Shown one piece after another: positions 12,589-22,438 of a DNA stretch of 64,000 nt (position 1 is the stretch's first letter; every line of letters starts with the position of its first letter). Source of the DNA: Burkholderia pyrrocinia (GTDB lineage Bacteria; Pseudomonadota; Gammaproteobacteria; Burkholderiales; Burkholderiaceae); NCBI RefSeq assembly GCF_022809715.1, contig NZ_CP094459.1:558001-622000 (forward strand), written 5' to 3'. Under the pieces are notes generated by a model. The model ran no database searches and had not been told where the DNA came from. It was given only the letters and a program-made list of their open reading frames with translations. The translations under genes and the position numbers were made by a program.

Positions 12589-13458
12589 ATGGACAAGCTT
12601 GAACAGTTTCTGACGCGCGCGGAAGCGCTGCTCGGCCGGCTCGAGGGGATGCTGCCGCCCACGCCGGCGGCCATCGACTGGAACGCCGCGCACGCGTTCC
12701 GCTGGCGCAAGCGCCAGGGGCGCGGCTACCTGCAGCCGGTGCCGGCCGTATCGTCGATCACGCTCGGCGACCTGTACAACATCGATCGCCAGAAAGGGCT
12801 GATCGAGCAGAACACGCGGCAGTTCGTGCAGCAGAAGCCGGCCAACAACGTGCTGCTGACCGGCGCGCGCGGCACCGGCAAGTCGTCGCTGATCAAGGCG
12901 TGCCTGAACGCGTATGCGAAGGACGGGCTGCGCCTGATCGAAGTCGACAAGGACGATCTGCACGATCTCGGCGACATCGTCGACCTGATCTCGCAGCGTC
13001 CCGAGCGGTTCATCGTGTTTTGCGACGACCTGTCGTTCGAGGAAGGCGAATCGGGTTACAAGGCGCTGAAGGTCGCACTCGACGGCTCGATCGCCGCGCA
13101 GTCGGACAACGTGCTGATCTACGCGACGTCGAACCGCCGCCATCTGCTGCCCGAGTACATGAGCGACAACGAGTCGTACAAGCATCTCCCGGATGGCGAG
13201 ATTCATCCCGGCGAAGTCGTCGAGGAGAAGATCTCGCTGTCGGAGCGCTTCGGCCTGTGGGTCAGCTTCTATCCGTTCAAGCAGGACGACTACCTCGGCA
13301 TCGTCGCGCACTGGCTGCGTCATTTCGGCTGCGCGGATGCGGAGATCGAGTCCGCGCGCGGCGACGCGCTCGTATGGGCGCTCGAGCGCGGTTCGCGGTC
13401 GGGGCGCGTCGCGTGGCAATTCGCGCGCGACTGGTCGGGTCGCAAGGAGCAGGCATGA
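12589..13458 (+). CDS. DUF815-family AAA ATPase
   Basis: A 289-residue cytoplasmic ATPase with Walker A LLTGARGTGKSSLIKA (near 87-102) and Walker B FIVFCDDLSFEEGE. The whole pattern, including IDRQKGLIEQNTRQF before the P loop and ATSNRRHLLPEYM after it, is that of DUF815 (PF05673). The role of this family is not established. It overlaps the mutT-like gene that follows by 4 nt (ATGA) and trails argJ closely, so it is probably in an operon with the Nudix gene. Confidence 0.9.
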   Translation: MDKLEQFLTRAEALLGRLEGMLPPTPAAIDWNAAHAFRWRKRQGRGYLQPVPAVSSITLGDLYNIDRQKGLIEQNTRQFVQQKPANNVLLTGARGTGKSSLIKACLNAYAKDGLRLIEVDKDDLHDLGDIVDLISQRPERFIVFCDDLSFEEGESGYKALKVALDGSIAAQSDNVLIYATSNRRHLLPEYMSDNESYKHLPDGEIHPGEVVEEKISLSERFGLWVSFYPFKQDDYLGIVAHWLRHFGCADAEIESARGDALVWALERGSRSGRVAWQFARDWSGRKEQA

Positions 13459-13913
13459 GCACGGATTTCGCACAGGGCGCCGTGCGCGCGCCGGATGGCC
13501 GCAAGGTGACGGAAGTCGCGGTTGGGGTGATGGTGCAGCCGGATGGCCCGGTCGGCCGCTGCCGTTACCTGCTCGCGCAGCGGCTGCAGGGCAAGCCGTA
13601 TGAAGGCTACTGGGAGTTTCCGGGCGGCAAGCTGGAGGCCGGCGAGAGCGTCGAGGACGCGCTGGCGCGCGAACTGCACGAGGAACTCGGCATCGTCGTC
13701 ACGGCGAGCCATCGCTGGCACACGCTCGAACACGATTATCCGCACGCGTACGTGCGGCTTTATTTCTGCAAGGTGACGGGCTGGACCGGCGAGCCGCACA
13801 GCAAGGAAGGGCAGGCGTTCGTGTGGCAGCAACTGCCGGTCGACGTCGCGCCGCTGCTGCCGGCGGCGCTGCCGGTGCTCGAACTGCTCGAGAAGGAAGC
13901 GGCGTCGCAATGA
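13455..13913 (+). CDS. mutT: Nudix hydrolase, MutT type (probable 8-oxo-dGTPase)
   Basis: A 152-residue Nudix hydrolase. The Nudix box GGKLEAGESVEDALARELHE continues into ELGI and covers about residues 57-80; all catalytic glutamates are present. The ensemble VAVGVM, AQRLQGKPYEGYWEFPGGKLE and WHTLEHDYPHAYVRLYF matches MutT, which clears 8-oxo-dGTP from the nucleotide pool. The substrate is inferred from similarity; another nucleoside triphosphate is possible. The ATG overlaps the previous stop codon. The convergent yacG gene begins 60 nt downstream. Confidence 0.88.
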   Translation: MSTDFAQGAVRAPDGRKVTEVAVGVMVQPDGPVGRCRYLLAQRLQGKPYEGYWEFPGGKLEAGESVEDALARELHEELGIVVTASHRWHTLEHDYPHAYVRLYFCKVTGWTGEPHSKEGQAFVWQQLPVDVAPLLPAALPVLELLEKEAASQ

Positions 13914-13973
13914 TGCCGCGGCGGCCTGCCTGAAAGGCGGGCCATATCGCCGGCGGGCGGTGCCGCGCGCCGC

Positions 13974-14174
13974 TCAGCTGTCGCGGCGGTCGTCCGTGCC
14001 GTCTTCTTCCGACGAAGGGCCTTCGTCGGACGTACCGCCGATCCGGTACTTTTCCGCAGCCCAGGCGCCGAGGTCGAGCTGCTTGCAGCGAGCCGAACAG
14101 AACGGGCGGAACTGATTTTCAGGGATCCAGCGCACTTCGGCGCCGCACGACGGGCATTTCACAACGGTAGTCAT
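13974..14174 (-). CDS. yacG: DNA gyrase inhibitor YacG
   Basis: A 66-residue zinc-binding protein. The motifs CPSCG (near 7-11) and [12 protein letters not shown] give a four-cysteine zinc site of the YacG family, and the acidic C-terminus ([13 protein letters not shown]) is common in it. E. coli YacG binds GyrB and inhibits gyrase. An upstream in-frame ATG at 14195 would add seven residues (MPDRRFR), but the family starts at [11 protein letters not shown]. It is the last gene of the reverse-strand set pilB-pilC-pilD-coaE-zapD-yacG, an arrangement also seen in other proteobacteria. Confidence 0.92.
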   Translation of the reverse strand: MTTVVKCPSCGAEVRWIPENQFRPFCSARCKQLDLGAWAAEKYRIGGTSDEGPSSEEDGTDDRRDS

Positions 14175-14202
14175 ACGAAAGCGTCGATCCGGCACGCGGC
14201 CG

Positions 14203-14970
<768 letters not shown>

Positions 14971-15025
14971 CTAGGGTAGGAATTGAAACAATGCAGCACA
15001 TTCTAATGCTCACTCTCTACCCTAG
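14971..15025 (-). repeat. Inverted repeat before zapD
   Basis: CTAGGGTAG (14971-14979) and its exact complement CTACCCTAG (15017-15025) are separated by 37 nt in the 109-nt gap between coaE and zapD. Read on the minus strand, the second arm ends just before the zapD GAGG element and TTG start. The tetramer CTAG is usually rare in such genomes. The arms could form a hairpin in the leader or be a divided protein-binding site. Confidence 0.6.
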
Positions 15026-15067
15026 CAACGCACCAATTTCGTACGCCATCACGATCGCGCACGAGGG

Positions 15068-15676
15068 TCAGTGCGCGGCGGCCGCGAATCCGAGATAGCG
15101 TTGGTGCAGCGCATCGACCTGCGCGGCGAGCGCATCGGGCGTCGTCGCGTCGTTGACGATCACGTCGTCGGCCGCCGCGAGACGGGCTTCGCGCGTCGCC
15201 TGTCTCGCGATGATCGCCTCGACCTGCTCGCGCGTGAACCCGTTGCGCTGCATCACGCGCGCGATCTGCGTCTCGACCGGGCAGTCGACGACGAGCACGC
15301 GATTGCTGCGCGCCTTCCAGTTGCCCGACTCGACGAGCAGCGGCACGACGAACATCACGTACGGGCCCTGCGCTTCGCGTGCGTCGCGATCGGTTTCCGC
15401 GCGGATCAGCGGATGCGTGATCGCTTCGAGGCGCCGGCGCGCGTCGTCGTCGCTGAAAATCAGTGCACGCATCTTCGCGCGATCGAGCGAACCGTCCGCG
15501 GCAACGAAGCTGCGGCCGAATGCCTGTTCGATCGCAGGCATCGCGAGGCCGCCGGGCGCGGTGATGCGGTGGGCGATCAGGTCGGTATCGACGAGCGATG
15601 CGCCGCGGGCGCCGAACAGGTCCGCGACGGTCGTCTTGCCGCTGCCGATGCCGCCGGTGAGTCCTACTGCGAACAT
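15068..15676 (-). CDS. coaE: Dephospho-CoA kinase CoaE
   Basis: CoaE catalyses the last step of coenzyme A synthesis, ATP-dependent phosphorylation of the ribose 3'-OH. The 202-residue product begins [20 protein letters not shown], with the P loop at about 8-16, followed by [16 protein letters not shown] (family aspartate motif) and [13 protein letters not shown]. Stop and start of the adjoining pilD and coaE are 1 nt apart, so they are cotranscribed; the link of pilD with coaE is found in many proteobacteria. Confidence 0.96.
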   Translation of the reverse strand: MFAVGLTGGIGSGKTTVADLFGARGASLVDTDLIAHRITAPGGLAMPAIEQAFGRSFVAADGSLDRAKMRALIFSDDDARRRLEAITHPLIRAETDRDAREAQGPYVMFVVPLLVESGNWKARSNRVLVVDCPVETQIARVMQRNGFTREQVEAIIARQATREARLAAADDVIVNDATTPDALAAQVDALHQRYLGFAAAAH

Positions 15677-15677
15677 G

Positions 15678-16598
15678 TCAGCCTCCGAGCGCCGCGTAGA
15701 AAGGGGTGCCGAAAAACAGCGTCGCGACGCCGCCCGCCGCGAGGAACGGGCCGAACGGAATCGGCTCCTCGAAGCGCATGCGGCCGCGCCAGGTCGCGAC
15801 GAGCCCGACGGTCGCGCCCGTCACCGCGGCGAACAGCACGACCTGCGGCAGTGCGGCCCAGCCCATCCACGCGCCGAGCGCGGCGAGCAGCTTCAGGTCG
15901 CCGAAGCCGATGCCCTCGATGCCGCGCAACCATTTGAACAGCCAGTAGATCGACCACAGGAACAGGTAGCCGGCCATTGCGCCGATCACGGCCGAGCGCA
16001 GCGACGTGAACGTGCCGCCGAGGTTCAGCACGAGCCCGGCCCAGAGGAGCGGCAGCGTCATCGAATCGGGCAGGTAGCCGGTGCGGATATCGATCGCGCT
16101 CATCGCCAGCAGCGCGGCGCACAGCGCGAAGGCGGCAAGCGCGGCGACGGTCGGGCCGAACGCGGCGAGCGAGCCGGCGGCGAGCAGTGCGCACGCGAGT
16201 TCGACAAGCGGATAACGGATGCCGATCGCGTGGCCGCAGCGGCGGCAGCGTCCGCGCAATATCAGGTAGCTGACGAGCGGGATGTTTTCCCATGCGCGCA
16301 GCACGTGGCCGCAATGCGGGCATGCGCTGCGCGGGCGCCACAGATCGTAGCGCGGCGGATAACCGTCATCGGGGGCGGTGCCGGCGTTGCCGGTCGCTTC
16401 GGCGATCTCGGCCTGCCATGCGCGCTGCATCATCACGGGCAGCCGGTGCACGACCACGTTCAGGAAGCTGCCGATGCAAAGGCCGATGACGACCGCGAAC
16501 GCATACTGCAGCGCGGGCGGCAGCATCGCCAGCGCGAACAGCGTGCTCTCGGGCGAATCGGGAACGGCGGACAGGGGCGCGGGCGTCATGAGGCTCAA
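15678..16598 (-). CDS. pilD: Prepilin leader peptidase / N-methyltransferase PilD
   Basis: An integral membrane aspartic protease that cuts and N-methylates type IV prepilins and type II secretion pseudopilins. The 306-residue product has a long first cytoplasmic loop with the four-cysteine zinc site (CPHCG and CRRCG), about seven more hydrophobic segments, and the two catalytic aspartates in [12 protein letters not shown] and [12 protein letters not shown]. Between the first TM segment and the cysteines is an insertion rich in Ala, Gly and Pro. It lies between pilC and coaE on the same strand. Confidence 0.94.
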   Translation of the reverse strand: MSLMTPAPLSAVPDSPESTLFALAMLPPALQYAFAVVIGLCIGSFLNVVVHRLPVMMQRAWQAEIAEATGNAGTAPDDGYPPRYDLWRPRSACPHCGHVLRAWENIPLVSYLILRGRCRRCGHAIGIRYPLVELACALLAAGSLAAFGPTVAALAAFALCAALLAMSAIDIRTGYLPDSMTLPLLWAGLVLNLGGTFTSLRSAVIGAMAGYLFLWSIYWLFKWLRGIEGIGFGDLKLLAALGAWMGWAALPQVVLFAAVTGATVGLVATWRGRMRFEEPIPFGPFLAAGGVATLFFGTPFYAALGG

Positions 16599-16634
16599 GG
16601 TTCGGACTAAAAGGCGACAGAATCGGTTGCGATG

Positions 16635-17840
16635 CTACACCACGTTGCCGAGCTGAAGGATGGGCAGATACATCGCGATCACGAGGCCGCCGACGAGTGC
16701 GCCCAGTACGATCACGATCAGCGGTTCGCCGAGCGCCGCGAGCGTATCGAGACGCGCGTCGAGCTGGCGTTCGCACAGCGCGGCGAGGTCGGCGAGCATC
16801 GTGTCGAGCGCGCCGGTCTCCTCGGCGACGGCGATCGGCTGCACGACGTCGTCCGGAAAGCAGCCGGCCGACTGCATCGCATCGGCGAGACGCGCGCCGC
16901 GCAGCACGCGTGCCGCGATGTGCGCGGTGGCCTGCTCGAACACCGGATGGCCGGCCGTGCGCTCGAGCGTGGCGAAGGCGTCTGCGAGCGGCACGCCGGC
17001 ACCGAGCAGCGTCGCAAGCGAGCGGCACCAGCGTGCGGCTGCGAACCGCGTGAGCGCGCTGCCTGCGAGCGGGGCGTGCAGCAGGCGCCACGCGAGCGCA
17101 TGGCGCAGCGGCGCCGAGCGCCGAAGCGCGTGATGAGCGGCAAGCCCCGTTGCCGCGGCACCGGCCACGAGCACACCGCCCCACGCCGACAGCGCGGAGG
17201 ACAGCGCAAGCAGTGCACGGGTCGGCGCCGGCAGTGCGGTGCCGAATCCGTCGAAGATCTGCCGGAACGTCGGCACGACCCACACCATCAACGCAGCCGA
17301 GATCGCGAGCGCGAACAGGATGACGGCTGCCGGATACGCGAGCGCGGCACGCAGCTTGCGCCACTGCGCGTCGGCACGCTCGCGGTGTTCCGCGACCCGT
17401 GTCAGCACGATGCCGAGCGAGCCGGACGCTTCGCCGACCTCGATCAGCTGGCGATACAGCGTGCCGAACTGCGCGGGATAGCGGGCGAGCGCATCGGCGA
17501 AGCGCTGCCCGCCGACGATCTCGCGGGCGAGGCCCGCGGCGATGCGCGGCACGCCGTCGCGCGTGCGCGTGCGCGCGAGCATCTCGAGCGACGGCGCGAG
17601 CGGCAGCCCGGCCTGCAGCAGGCTCGCGAGCTGGCGCGTGAAGCGCGTGATGTCGCGTGCGCCGGCCGTCGGCGGCCGGGCCGGCCCGCGGACGTCGAGC
17701 GACAGCACCGCGATGCCGTCGCGCGCGAGCGCGGCGCGCGCAGCCGCGGCGTCGAAGGCAATGACGGCCCCGCGGCGCGGCGTGCCGTCACGGCGGCGGC
17801 CGCGCCACGCGAAGCGGGTTTCGCGTGGCGGCGTGCGCAT
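16635..17840 (-). CDS. pilC: Type IV pilus inner-membrane platform protein PilC (GspF family)
   Basis: The platform protein on which the pilus ATPase acts. The 401-residue product contains two T2SSF domains: FTRQLASLLQAGLPLAPSLEML near residue 75 and WCRSLATLLGAGVPLADAF near 275. Each is followed by hydrophobic helices, and the C-terminus ends YLPILQLGNVV, the usual PilC/GspF ending. The ATG at 17840 lies 2 nt after the pilB stop on this strand. The open frame continues upstream over pilB, but that part is a shadow. Confidence 0.92.
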   Translation of the reverse strand: MRTPPRETRFAWRGRRRDGTPRRGAVIAFDAAAARAALARDGIAVLSLDVRGPARPPTAGARDITRFTRQLASLLQAGLPLAPSLEMLARTRTRDGVPRIAAGLAREIVGGQRFADALARYPAQFGTLYRQLIEVGEASGSLGIVLTRVAEHRERADAQWRKLRAALAYPAAVILFALAISAALMVWVVPTFRQIFDGFGTALPAPTRALLALSSALSAWGGVLVAGAAATGLAAHHALRRSAPLRHALAWRLLHAPLAGSALTRFAAARWCRSLATLLGAGVPLADAFATLERTAGHPVFEQATAHIAARVLRGARLADAMQSAGCFPDDVVQPIAVAEETGALDTMLADLAALCERQLDARLDTLAALGEPLIVIVLGALVGGLVIAMYLPILQLGNVV

Positions 17841-17842
17841 GC

Positions 17843-19120
17843 TCAGGCCGCCGGTGTCACGGCGACGGCTTCCGCGATGCTCGTCGTGCCGTCCCGGACG
17901 CGCGCGAAGGCCGCGTCGCGCAGATTGCGCACGCCTTCGGCCGCCGCGCATTGCGCGAGTTCGCCGACGCTCGCTCGCGCGACGATGCGTTCCGCCAGTT
18001 CGGGCGATACCGGCATCGTCTGATGCAGGCCGATGCGGCCGCGATAGCCGATACCGTGACACGCGGAACAGCCGCGCGCGACGAACGGCCGCCATCCGGC
18101 TGCCAGGGCCGCCGGGTCGCAGCCGGCTTCCCGCAGTACGCGCGCCGGTGCGTCCGAGTGCATGCGGCACGCGACGCACAAGCGCCGGACGAGGCGCTGC
18201 GCGGTGACGAGGTGCAGCGCGGCCGCGAGGTTGTACGGCGCGACACCGATGTCGAGCAGCCTCGCGACGGCGGCCGGCGCGTCGTTCGTGTGCAGGGTCG
18301 ACAGCACGAGATGGCCGGTCTGCGCGGCCTTGATCGCGACGTCGGCGGTCTCCGCATCGCGAATCTCGCCGACCATGATGATGTCCGGATCCTGTCGCAG
18401 CAGCGCGCGCAGCGCCGTCGCGAACGTGAGCCCTGCCTTTTCGGCGACACCGACCTGGCTGATGCCGTCGAGCTGAATCTCGGCGGGATCCTCGACCGTG
18501 CAGACGTTGTGTGCGTCGCGATCGAGCATCTGCAGCGCGCAGTAGAGCGACAGCGTCTTGCCGCTGCCGGTCGGGCCCGTGACGAGCACGAGGCCGTGCG
18601 GTGCACGTATCGCGGCTTCCATTGCTGCTGCCTGCTGCGCGTCGAAGCCGAGGCGGGCGAGCGTCAGATCGGGCGGCAGCGTTTCGAGGCGACGCAGCAC
18701 GAGCTTTTCGCCGAACAGCGTGGGCAACGAACTGACGCGATAGTCGCCGCGCGTGCCGCCGTCGATCGCGATGCGCAGCCTGCCGTCCTGCGGCAGCCGC
18801 CGCTCGGCGATGTCCATGCGCGCGAGGACCTTGATCCGCGTGACGAGCGCGTCGCGCAGGTGTAACGGCGGCCGCGCATGTTCGTGCAGCACGCCGTCGA
18901 TGCGCAGGCGGATGCGCCAGCCGGCTTCGAACGGTTCGACGTGGATGTCGGATGCGTCGCGCACGCGTGCCGCGTGAAGCGTGTCGGTCAGCAGCCGCAC
19001 GGCCGGTGCGTCGTCGAGTTGGGCCGCGTCGAGCGCGTATGGTGCGGCGGCGGGCGACGCATCGGAGTGGGCGGGCGGCGGCTGCGTGCGCAGCGGCGCC
19101 CCGGGAGGAGGGAAATGCAT
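17843..19120 (-). CDS. pilB: Type IV pilus assembly ATPase PilB, short form
   Basis: A hexameric ATPase of the GspE/PilB family that powers pilus assembly. The 425-residue product has ASDIHVEP (N2 domain), Walker A LVTGPTGSGKTLSL, the Asp box, Walker B, the His box STLHTNDAPAAVARL, and a C-terminal tetracysteine site (CVACR and CSACHGIGYRGR). Typical PilB is about 560-570 residues and begins with an N1 (MshEN) domain. Here only about 45 Pro/Ala-rich residues precede the N2 domain. I chose ATG 19120 because the frame upstream loses similarity to the family; no clear ribosome-binding site is seen. It could be a competence or T2SS-type ATPase, but the pilC-pilD neighbours favour pili. Confidence 0.85.
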   Translation of the reverse strand: MHFPPPGAPLRTQPPPAHSDASPAAAPYALDAAQLDDAPAVRLLTDTLHAARVRDASDIHVEPFEAGWRIRLRIDGVLHEHARPPLHLRDALVTRIKVLARMDIAERRLPQDGRLRIAIDGGTRGDYRVSSLPTLFGEKLVLRRLETLPPDLTLARLGFDAQQAAAMEAAIRAPHGLVLVTGPTGSGKTLSLYCALQMLDRDAHNVCTVEDPAEIQLDGISQVGVAEKAGLTFATALRALLRQDPDIIMVGEIRDAETADVAIKAAQTGHLVLSTLHTNDAPAAVARLLDIGVAPYNLAAALHLVTAQRLVRRLCVACRMHSDAPARVLREAGCDPAALAAGWRPFVARGCSACHGIGYRGRIGLHQTMPVSPELAERIVARASVGELAQCAAAEGVRNLRDAAFARVRDGTTSIAEAVAVTPAA

Positions 19121-19203
19121 GTGAGCCGGCGCGTCGGCCGCCTGTTGAACGTGATCTGCAGATGGTCGCGCGTCGCGGGCGGCGCCGGCAGTCGGCCGTT
19201 CGG

Positions 19204-20496
19204 CTAACGCAGGGCGGTGCGTGCGGTGCGCGCGCCGCGCGGCTTGAAGAGCTTGACGGTGCGCACGGCCTGGTCGTCGCTGCGCATCACCTCGAGCATC
19301 ACGTCGCCGATTTTCAGGCACACGTCGTCTTCCGGAATTTCCTCGAGGGTTTCGAGAATCAGCCCATTCAGCGTCTTCGGCCCGTCGGTCGGCAGCTTCA
19401 GGTGCAGCCAGCGGTTCAGTTCGCGCAGCGGCATGCCGGCCGTGACGATGCATTCGCCGTTCTCGTCCCAGCCGCCCGCGCGTTCGCTGCGCGGCATCGA
19501 CGTCGTGAATTCGCCGATCAGCTCCTCGATGATGTCTTCGGGCGTGACGAGCCCTTCGAGCTCGCCGTATTCGTTGACGACGAGCGCGGTACGCTGCCGG
19601 GTCTCCTGGAAATACTGGAGCTGCTGAACCACCGGCGTGCCCGACGGCACGTAGTACGGCTCGGCGAGCAGCGAGCGCAGCGTTTCGCGGTCGAACTCCT
19701 GGTTGTGCAGCGCGGTCAGCGTCTTGCGCACGTGCAGCACGCCGAGCACCTTGTCGATGTCGCCTTCGTAGACGACGAGCCGGTTGTGATAGCAGGTTTC
19801 GAGCTGGTGCAGGACGTCGTCGAGCGGCGCATAGAAGTTGAGCGATTCGATCTGGCGGCGCGGCACCATCACGTCGTCGACCGTGATGTTCTCGAGGTCG
19901 AACAGGTTGAGCAGGATGCTGCGGTGCTTGGTCGGCATGAAGCTGCTCGACTCGAGCACGATGGCCCGCAGTTCGTCGGTGGACATCCGCTGGTCGCGGC
20001 CCTTCTTCGTGTTGATGCGCAGCACCCACAGCACGCCGTTCGCGAGCGCGTTGACGAACCAGACGACCGGCTTGAACACGCGCATCAGCGGCGCGATCAC
20101 GAGGCTCGCGGGCAGGGCGATGCGTTCGGGGAAGGTCGCGCCGACGATCTTCGGCGCGATTTCCGCGAACACGATGATCAGGAACGCGACGATGCCGGTC
20201 GCGATCGACAGCGCGAGATTGTTGCGGCCGAACGTATGGAGCGCGAGCGACGTCGTCAGGACCGGGATGATCGTGTTGAACAGGTTGTTGCCGATCAGGA
20301 TCACGCTGAGCAGCAGGTCAGTACGCGTGAGAAGCCCCTGGGTGGTCTTCGCGCCGAGTGCGCCCTGGCCGGCGAGATGCTTCAGCCGATGGCGATTGAG
20401 CGCCATCATCGCGGTCTCGGAAATGGAGAAGAAGCTGGAACAGAGGAGAAGCAGGAAGACGGCGCCGATTTGCGCCCATAAGGGAATTTGGTCCAC
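19204..20496 (-). CDS. HlyC/CorC (CNNM) family membrane protein with CBS domains
   Basis: The 430-residue product has an N-terminal DUF21/CNNM domain of about 180 residues with several membrane helices (SSFFSISETAMMALNRHRLKHLA is the family start), two CBS domains in the middle (VMVPRRQIESLN and LVVNEYGELEGLVTPEDIIEELIGE) and a C-terminal CorC_HlyC transporter-associated domain. Members are linked to magnesium or cobalt efflux and tolerance; the exact ion here cannot be told. It ends about 80 nt before pilB and may share the pil transcript. Confidence 0.92.
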   Translation of the reverse strand: MDQIPLWAQIGAVFLLLLCSSFFSISETAMMALNRHRLKHLAGQGALGAKTTQGLLTRTDLLLSVILIGNNLFNTIIPVLTTSLALHTFGRNNLALSIATGIVAFLIIVFAEIAPKIVGATFPERIALPASLVIAPLMRVFKPVVWFVNALANGVLWVLRINTKKGRDQRMSTDELRAIVLESSSFMPTKHRSILLNLFDLENITVDDVMVPRRQIESLNFYAPLDDVLHQLETCYHNRLVVYEGDIDKVLGVLHVRKTLTALHNQEFDRETLRSLLAEPYYVPSGTPVVQQLQYFQETRQRTALVVNEYGELEGLVTPEDIIEELIGEFTTSMPRSERAGGWDENGECIVTAGMPLRELNRWLHLKLPTDGPKTLNGLILETLEEIPEDDVCLKIGDVMLEVMRSDDQAVRTVKLFKPRGARTARTALR

Positions 20497-20597
20497 GCGT
20501 CGGAAAGGGCAGTGAAGGACAGGAATGGAGGGAATATAGCAGAGGCCGGCGACCGCGATGTGTCGTGCGCGACACGATGGGCCCGCAGCGGCCGGGC

Positions 20598-20631
20598 AAA
20601 AAAAAACCGTGCACGCAGTGCACGGTTTTTT
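20598..20631 (-). terminator. Terminator of tRNA-Pro
   Basis: A 9-bp stem ACCGTGCAC / GTGCACGGT with loop GCA. On the minus strand it is followed by nine T. It starts 8 nt after the tRNA 3' end. On the plus strand six T also follow the hairpin, so it could act in both directions. Confidence 0.85.
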
Positions 20632-20638
20632 ACAAATC

Positions 20639-20715
20639 TGGTCGGGGTGAGAGGATTCGAACCTCCGGCCTCTACGTCCCGAACGTAGCGCTCTACCAGG
20701 CTAAGCTACACCCCG
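20639..20715 (-). tRNA. tRNA-Pro (anticodon CGG)
   Basis: Read on the minus strand, this 77-nt gene has the acceptor stem CGGGGTG / CACCCCG, a D arm around AGCTTAGCCTGGTAGAGC, the anticodon arm CTACG-TTCGGGA-CGTAG with anticodon CGG, the T arm with GGTTCGAATCC, discriminator A and an encoded CCA. All stems pair. It reads CCG codons, very frequent in this GC-rich genome. Between it and ispB (20716-20896) there is no gene; a TATAGT at about 20780 on the minus strand could be its -10. Confidence 0.95.
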
Positions 20716-20896
20716 ATTTGGACTCTTCCGATTTCGCAGTCTTCTTCAAGACCGCTGCGTCGTCGAGCAAGAACATAACTATAACGACGTTTCTTCGAAA
20801 ATGGAATACCTTGGCGAAGAAATTTTTCGAGACGGGGGAATCGCACCGTGTCGAACGTGCGTCGTCGCAGCAGTGGCGACGACGCACGCAATGCGT

Positions 20897-21892
20897 TTAC
20901 GACTGCCGCGACGTCGAGTACGAGCACAGCGCGAGCAGGCTCTCCTTATAGATCGAATCGGGGAACGCGGCGATCGCTGCCGCTGCCGCCTGCGCTTCCT
21001 GGCGTGCGCATTCGAGCGTGTGATCCAGCGCGCCCGAACGTGTGATCGCTTCGAAAATCGTGTCGAAGCGATCGGTGCCGCCCTGTTCGATCGCCTCGCG
21101 TGCAAGCGCCGACTGTTCCGGCGTGCCGCGTTCGATCAGGTAGATGAGCGGCAGCGTCGGTTTGCCTTCGCGCAGGTCGTCGCCGGCATTCTTGCCCATC
21201 GCCTCGACGGTGCCCGCGTAGTCGAGCCAGTCGTCCATGATCTGGAACGCGGTGCCGATCCGGCGGCCGTATTCGGCGGCGGCGGCTTCGGTCGGCGCAT
21301 CGGCGCCGGCGAGCACCGCGCCGAGACGCGCCGACGCCTCGAACAGTTTGGCTGTCTTGTAGCGGATCACCTGCATGTAGCGCGTTTCGTCGACGTCCGC
21401 GTCGTGCATGTTGAGGAGCTGCAGCACCTCGCCTTCGGAAATGATCGTCGTCGCTTCGGACAGGATCTCCATCACGCGCATCTTGCCGACGCCGACCATC
21501 ATTTCGAACGAGCGCGAATAGAGGTAATCGCCTACCAGCACGCTCGCCGCGTTGCCGAACAGCGCGTTGGCGGTCTGGCGGCCGCGGCGCAGCTCGGATT
21601 CGTCGACGACGTCGTCATGCAGCAGCGTGGCCGTATGGATGAACTCGACGACGGCGGCCAGCACGTGCCGCTGGTGCGACGTCTCGCCGAGCGCGCCGGC
21701 GACGAGCAGCAGCAACGCCGGACGCAGCCGCTTGCCGCCCGCGCCGATGATGTACTCGGCGATCTGGTTGATCAGCAGCACGTCGGACGCGAGGCTTTGC
21801 CGGATAACGCGATTCACCTGCTCCATGTCGCTGGTGATCGGAGCGAGCAGGTGGGCGGCGCTGAGGGTGGGGGAGGCGGTGGACGACGACAT
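20897..21892 (-). CDS. ispB: Octaprenyl diphosphate synthase IspB
   Basis: A trans-polyprenyl synthase that builds the side chain of ubiquinone by adding isopentenyl units to farnesyl diphosphate. The 331-residue product has the first aspartate-rich motif LLHDDVVDESELRRG and the second MDDWLDYAG, plus the GGKRLRP substrate motif. The chain length (C40) is inferred from the usual quinone of these bacteria. Its divergent neighbour is rplU, as in E. coli, where ispB and rplU-rpmA are also head to head. The TGA-terminated C-terminus ends in CSYSTSRQS. Confidence 0.94.
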   Translation of the reverse strand: MSSSTASPTLSAAHLLAPITSDMEQVNRVIRQSLASDVLLINQIAEYIIGAGGKRLRPALLLLVAGALGETSHQRHVLAAVVEFIHTATLLHDDVVDESELRRGRQTANALFGNAASVLVGDYLYSRSFEMMVGVGKMRVMEILSEATTIISEGEVLQLLNMHDADVDETRYMQVIRYKTAKLFEASARLGAVLAGADAPTEAAAAEYGRRIGTAFQIMDDWLDYAGTVEAMGKNAGDDLREGKPTLPLIYLIERGTPEQSALAREAIEQGGTDRFDTIFEAITRSGALDHTLECARQEAQAAAAAIAAFPDSIYKESLLALCSYSTSRQS

Positions 21893-22018
21893 GATGATGG
21901 AATTGGGTGATGCCGCGGATTATAAGTCGAATCCGAGATCTCCCGGTCTGTCGGACGTGCCGCAGCCGCGATTTTGGCCGTCCGGCCGAGGCCGGCGTAC
22001 GGCAATCGTCGATCGGTT

Positions 22019-22047
22019 TTGACTTGGGTGCTAACCCCATGTATAAT
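22019..22047 (+). promoter_or_regulatory. Sigma-70 promoter of rplU-rpmA
   Basis: TTGACT (22019-22024) and TATAAT (22042-22047) are 17 nt apart, close to the ideal. The rplU ATG lies 55 nt downstream. It is the best housekeeping promoter in the window. Confidence 0.85.
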
Positions 22048-22102
22048 CACGTGTTTTCCGCGCGTGGTGTGCGGAAAAATTGGATCCAGAGTGAGGTTCT
22101 CA

Positions 22103-22414
22103 ATGTACGCGGTCATAAAAACCGGCGGCAAGCAGTACAAGGTTGCCGTTGGCGAAAAACTCAAAGTAGAACAGATACCGGCTGACATTGACGCTGAAAT
22201 CACGCTCGACCAGGTTCTCGCAGTGGGCGAAGGCGAATCGATTAAGTTCGGTACGCCGCTGGTCAGTGGGGCTTCCGTCAAGGCCACCGTTGTGTCGCAC
22301 GGTCGTCACGCCAAGGTCACCATCTTCAAGATGCGTCGCCGGAAGCACTACCAAAAGCACGGCGGCCACCGCCAGAACTACACTGAGCTGCGCATCGACG
22401 CGATCAACGCGTAA
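22103..22414 (+). CDS. rplU: 50S ribosomal protein L21
   Basis: A 103-residue ribosomal protein that binds 23S rRNA. It begins [20 protein letters not shown] and has the C-terminal [23 protein letters not shown] motif, both diagnostic for L21. ATG 22103 was chosen over a longer frame from 21974, which would run through the promoter. rpmA follows after 24 nt. Confidence 0.98.
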   Translation: MYAVIKTGGKQYKVAVGEKLKVEQIPADIDAEITLDQVLAVGEGESIKFGTPLVSGASVKATVVSHGRHAKVTIFKMRRRKHYQKHGGHRQNYTELRIDAINA

Positions 22415-22438
22415 GCGCCTCGGTTAAGGAGCAATCAG

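Noticed and set aside
17843..20029. pilB start at the far upstream end of the open frame (728 codons)
   Set aside because: The extra part overlaps the CorC-type gene and is Arg/Ala-rich with no ATPase domain similarity.
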